Assembly: GCA_964627855.1 (NCBI GenBank)
Contig: CAZVLE010000124.1
Location: 1 to 7,074 of the forward strand
DNA length: 7,074 nt
Origin: CAZVLE01 sp964627855
Lineage (GTDB): Bacteria > Bacillota > Dethiobacteria > DTU022
Direction of reading: 5' to 3'
Below are positions 5,328 through 7,074 of this stretch, piece by piece. Under the pieces are notes generated by a model. It saw only the letters and a program-made list of their open reading frames with translations, was not told where the DNA came from and did not search any database. Position 1 is the stretch's first letter, and the number at the start of each line of letters is the position of its first letter. A program made the translations under genes and the position numbers.

Positions 5328-6557
5328 TCACATTTTATTGGGTTGATTCTTGTAAAGATATTCGGCCAGCCTGTATACATCTTTTAGAGGTAAATTTGAA
5401 ATCCTGGCAACCTTGAGGCAATCTTCATATTCAGCGGAAAACTGCTCCATACTAGGGCTACCCTTAAAAAAGCCAACCTTAATTCTGATTGGCCCCCACT
5501 TTGTTTGCACAGTCTTGAATTCTCGGAAGCGCATTATTTTTTTCGCCTGGCTAATACGAAGACCAAAGGTTGAAGTTTCAAAAAAAACCATTTCCTGCAG
5601 TGAACCGACTTTTTCAGGAGAAGCAAGTATGGTCAATTGAACAGCCGGGCGATTTTTTTTCATCTGGACAGGAGTCAAGTATACATCAAGCGCCCCAGCC
5701 GCCAGAAGTTTCTCCATCAGGTAACCATAAATCTCAGGGTTCATGTCGTCGATATTTGTCTCCAGCACAAAAATATTCTCTTCGTAAGCAGTATCTGTAT
5801 CAAGTAAAGGTTTAGAGCCGAGCAGGAGACGCAGGTAGTTAGGGTAACCTGGATTAATCGACCCGGCACCATAACCAACTGCTTCGAGCACAAAATCAGG
5901 GATGGGGCCGAAAGAATGAACAAGGGCGGTTACAATTGCTGCTCCGGTAGGAGTAACCAGCTCAAAATCAAGACTGCGTCCGCTCAGGGGCACTTTACGA
6001 TCGGCTAAAAGCCGGGCAGTAGCTGGGGCAGGCAGGGGTAACCTGCCGTGAGCGGTTTCAACCTCACCACGCCCCACGGGCAGGGGGGAACAGTAAATTC
6101 TATCAATCTGCATGAGGTGCAGGCCGGCTGCAACGCCGACTATATCAACAATGGCATCAACTGCCCCGACTTCATGAAAATGAACTTTTTCCACGGAAAC
6201 CCCATGAACGGCTGCTTCAGCTTCAGCCAGGCGTTTAAAAATTGCCCTGCTCTTTTCTAAAACTGGCAGAGGCAAATCTGTTTTTTCTAGCAGCTGCAGG
6301 ATATCACTAAGATTCCTTGATTCGGTAGATGCCTTTTCGACATGAACGAGAGCCCTGGTTCCGGCTATACCCCCATAGTTGACCTGTTCTTTTTCAAGAC
6401 GGTAGCCGGAAAGCTCCAGTTTGCTTAATAGCTGCTGCAATTCTTCAAGCTCCAAGCCAAGGTCAAGCAATGCACCCAGGGTCATATCGCCGCTGACTCC
6501 GCTATAGCAGTCAAAATAAAGGACTCGTTGTAAGGGGGAATTATTTGACTCCTTCAT
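5328..6557 (-). CDS. larC: LarC, nickel insertion protein for the nickel-pincer nucleotide cofactor (DUF111)
   Basis: 409 residues from the ATG at 6557. LarC is a CTP-dependent cyclometallase that inserts nickel into pyridinium-3,5-bisthiocarboxylic acid mononucleotide, the last step of the lactate racemase cofactor. Family blocks are visible: YFDCYSGVSGDMTLGALLDLG (residues 14-34), VHFHEVGAVDAIVDIVG (125-141), HGRLPLPAPAT (160-170), ELVTPTGAA (199-207), ETNIDDMNPE (256-265) and QMKKNRP (298-304). It is one intact frame, unlike Lactiplantibacillus plantarum, where larC is read from two frames by a ribosomal frameshift. A run of eight A lies exactly at the MKKN codons (5660-5653). The gene overlaps larB by 17 nt. 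Downstream, 125 bp without a convincing terminator separate it from codY. Confidence 0.93.
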   Translation of the reverse strand: MKESNNSPLQRVLYFDCYSGVSGDMTLGALLDLGLELEELQQLLSKLELSGYRLEKEQVNYGGIAGTRALVHVEKASTESRNLSDILQLLEKTDLPLPVLEKSRAIFKRLAEAEAAVHGVSVEKVHFHEVGAVDAIVDIVGVAAGLHLMQIDRIYCSPLPVGRGEVETAHGRLPLPAPATARLLADRKVPLSGRSLDFELVTPTGAAIVTALVHSFGPIPDFVLEAVGYGAGSINPGYPNYLRLLLGSKPLLDTDTAYEENIFVLETNIDDMNPEIYGYLMEKLLAAGALDVYLTPVQMKKNRPAVQLTILASPEKVGSLQEMVFFETSTFGLRISQAKKIMRFREFKTVQTKWGPIRIKVGFFKGSPSMEQFSAEYEDCLKVARISNLPLKDVYRLAEYLYKNQPNKM

Positions 6558-7074
6558 TTTCAGGCTCCTCTCCAACCCGGTTAATCAGTGCAGCCATATA
6601 GCCGGCACCATAGCCGTTATCAATATTGACCACCGCCACCCCTGAAGCACAGCTGTTTAGCATAGTTAAGAGGGGCGCAAGCCCTCCAAAGTGAGCCCCG
6701 TAGCCGACGCTGGTTGGGACAGCAATAACCGGGCAGATTGCCAGACCGCCAACCACGCTGGCAAGAGCGCCCTCCATTCCGGCTACAACCACGATAACCC
6801 TGGCCTTGCTAAGGATGTGCCAGTTATCAAAAAGGCGGTGGATGCCGGCCACACCAACATCGAACAAGCGTTCAACCCTGCTGCCAATCAGTTCAGCTGT
6901 CAGTGCTGCTTCTTCAGCAACCGGCAGATCAGCCGTACCTGCTGAAACTACAGCAACGCACCCGCTTCGCTGCGGCTCATCTTCACCATGAATCACAATC
7001 GCCCTCGCCAGGCGATGATATTCTGCTCCTGGCTGTGAAACTTTGACTGCTTCAAATAAGTCCGGTTCGGCGCG
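6541..7074 (-). CDS. larB: LarB, pyridinium-3,5-biscarboxylic acid mononucleotide synthase, 5' end cut by window
   Basis: The frame is open to the window edge and gives 177 residues beginning RAEPDLFEAVKV; LarB proteins are about 245-260 residues, so roughly 70-80 N-terminal residues are missing. LarB carboxylates and hydrolyses nicotinic acid adenine dinucleotide as the first cofactor step. The visible part is the PurE-like domain: GAEYHRLARAIVI, VVSAGTADLPVAEEA, VVVAGMEGALASVVGGL, VIAVPTSVGYGAHFGGLAP and NSCASGVAVVNIDNGYGAGY. The cysteine in NSCASG (codon 6651-6649) fits the position of the nucleophilic cysteine reported for LarB, as I recall it. The GTG at 6996 is internal, since family sequence continues upstream of it. 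larC follows with a 17-nt overlap, making a larBC unit. Confidence 0.94.
   Translation of the reverse strand, partial: RAEPDLFEAVKVSQPGAEYHRLARAIVIHGEDEPQRSGCVAVVSAGTADLPVAEEAALTAELIGSRVERLFDVGVAGIHRLFDNWHILSKARVIVVVAGMEGALASVVGGLAICPVIAVPTSVGYGAHFGGLAPLLTMLNSCASGVAVVNIDNGYGAGYMAALINRVGEEPENEGVK
6565..6569 (-). promoter_or_regulatory. Ribosome binding site choosing the larC ATG start
   Basis: GGAGAGGAGCCTGAAA precedes the ATG at 6557; AGGAG is 7 nt away. A TTG six codons further upstream (6575) is in frame, but its codons overlap this ribosome site and it has no site of its own, so the ATG is preferred. The site lies inside the end of larB, so larB and larC are translated in close succession. 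Confidence 0.75.

Noticed and set aside
6558..6575. TTG start six codons upstream of the larC ATG
   Set aside because: It has no ribosome site, and its codons contain the AGGAG that serves the ATG at 6557.
6994..6996. GTG as the start of larB
   Set aside because: The frame stays open upstream to the window edge and encodes the LarB-like stretch FEAVKVSQPGAEYHRLARAI, so the gene begins outside the window.

Overview
The window looks like chromosomal DNA of a low-to-mid GC Gram-positive bacterium, most likely class Clostridia (Bacillota). The evidence is a CodY-type global regulator, strong AGGAGG Shine-Dalgarno sites, TTGACA/TATAAT-like promoters, a B. subtilis YebE-like UPF0316 protein and larBC genes. 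I cannot name the genus. I see no insertion sequence, phage gene, CRISPR array, tRNA or rRNA.

Layout. 1-1028 (minus): the first 342 residues of a GPH-type (MelB-like) sugar:cation symporter, cut by the window edge, with its own promoter and a 17-bp inverted repeat over the predicted -10. 1029-1394: a 366-bp intergenic region rich in small hairpins. It holds a 21-codon minus-strand mini-ORF with a good ribosome site, a terminator-like hairpin on the plus strand and a possible lemA promoter. 1395-2875 (plus): lemA and htpX, a two-gene membrane pair separated by 2 bp. 2877-4228 (minus): a UPF0316/DUF2179 membrane protein (TTG start) overlapping murI (glutamate racemase) by one base, behind a TTGACA-N17-TACAAT promoter. 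murI and htpX converge with only one base between their stop codons. 4432-5202 (minus): a CodY-like regulator with its own promoter and a possible CodY box. 5328-7074 (minus): larC and the C-terminal part of larB, overlapping, for synthesis of the nickel-pincer nucleotide cofactor.

How they fit. lemA-htpX is a membrane proteostasis pair. UPF0316-murI links an unknown membrane protein with a PII-like C-terminal domain to D-glutamate supply for peptidoglycan. LarB and LarC act early and late in making the cofactor of lactate racemase-type enzymes; neither larA nor larE is in the window. CodY lies downstream of larBC but appears to be transcribed from its own promoter.

Most genes here are recognisable families. 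The points most worth a second look are: (a) the CodY protein keeps a near-canonical DNA-binding domain, but its GAF domain seems to lack the segment that contacts isoleucine in the Bacillus protein; (b) the hairpin-rich 1090-1240 segment, which may be a dispersed repeat, a small RNA or an attenuating leader; (c) the coupling of UPF0316 to murI. I did not find a clear new multi-gene system.
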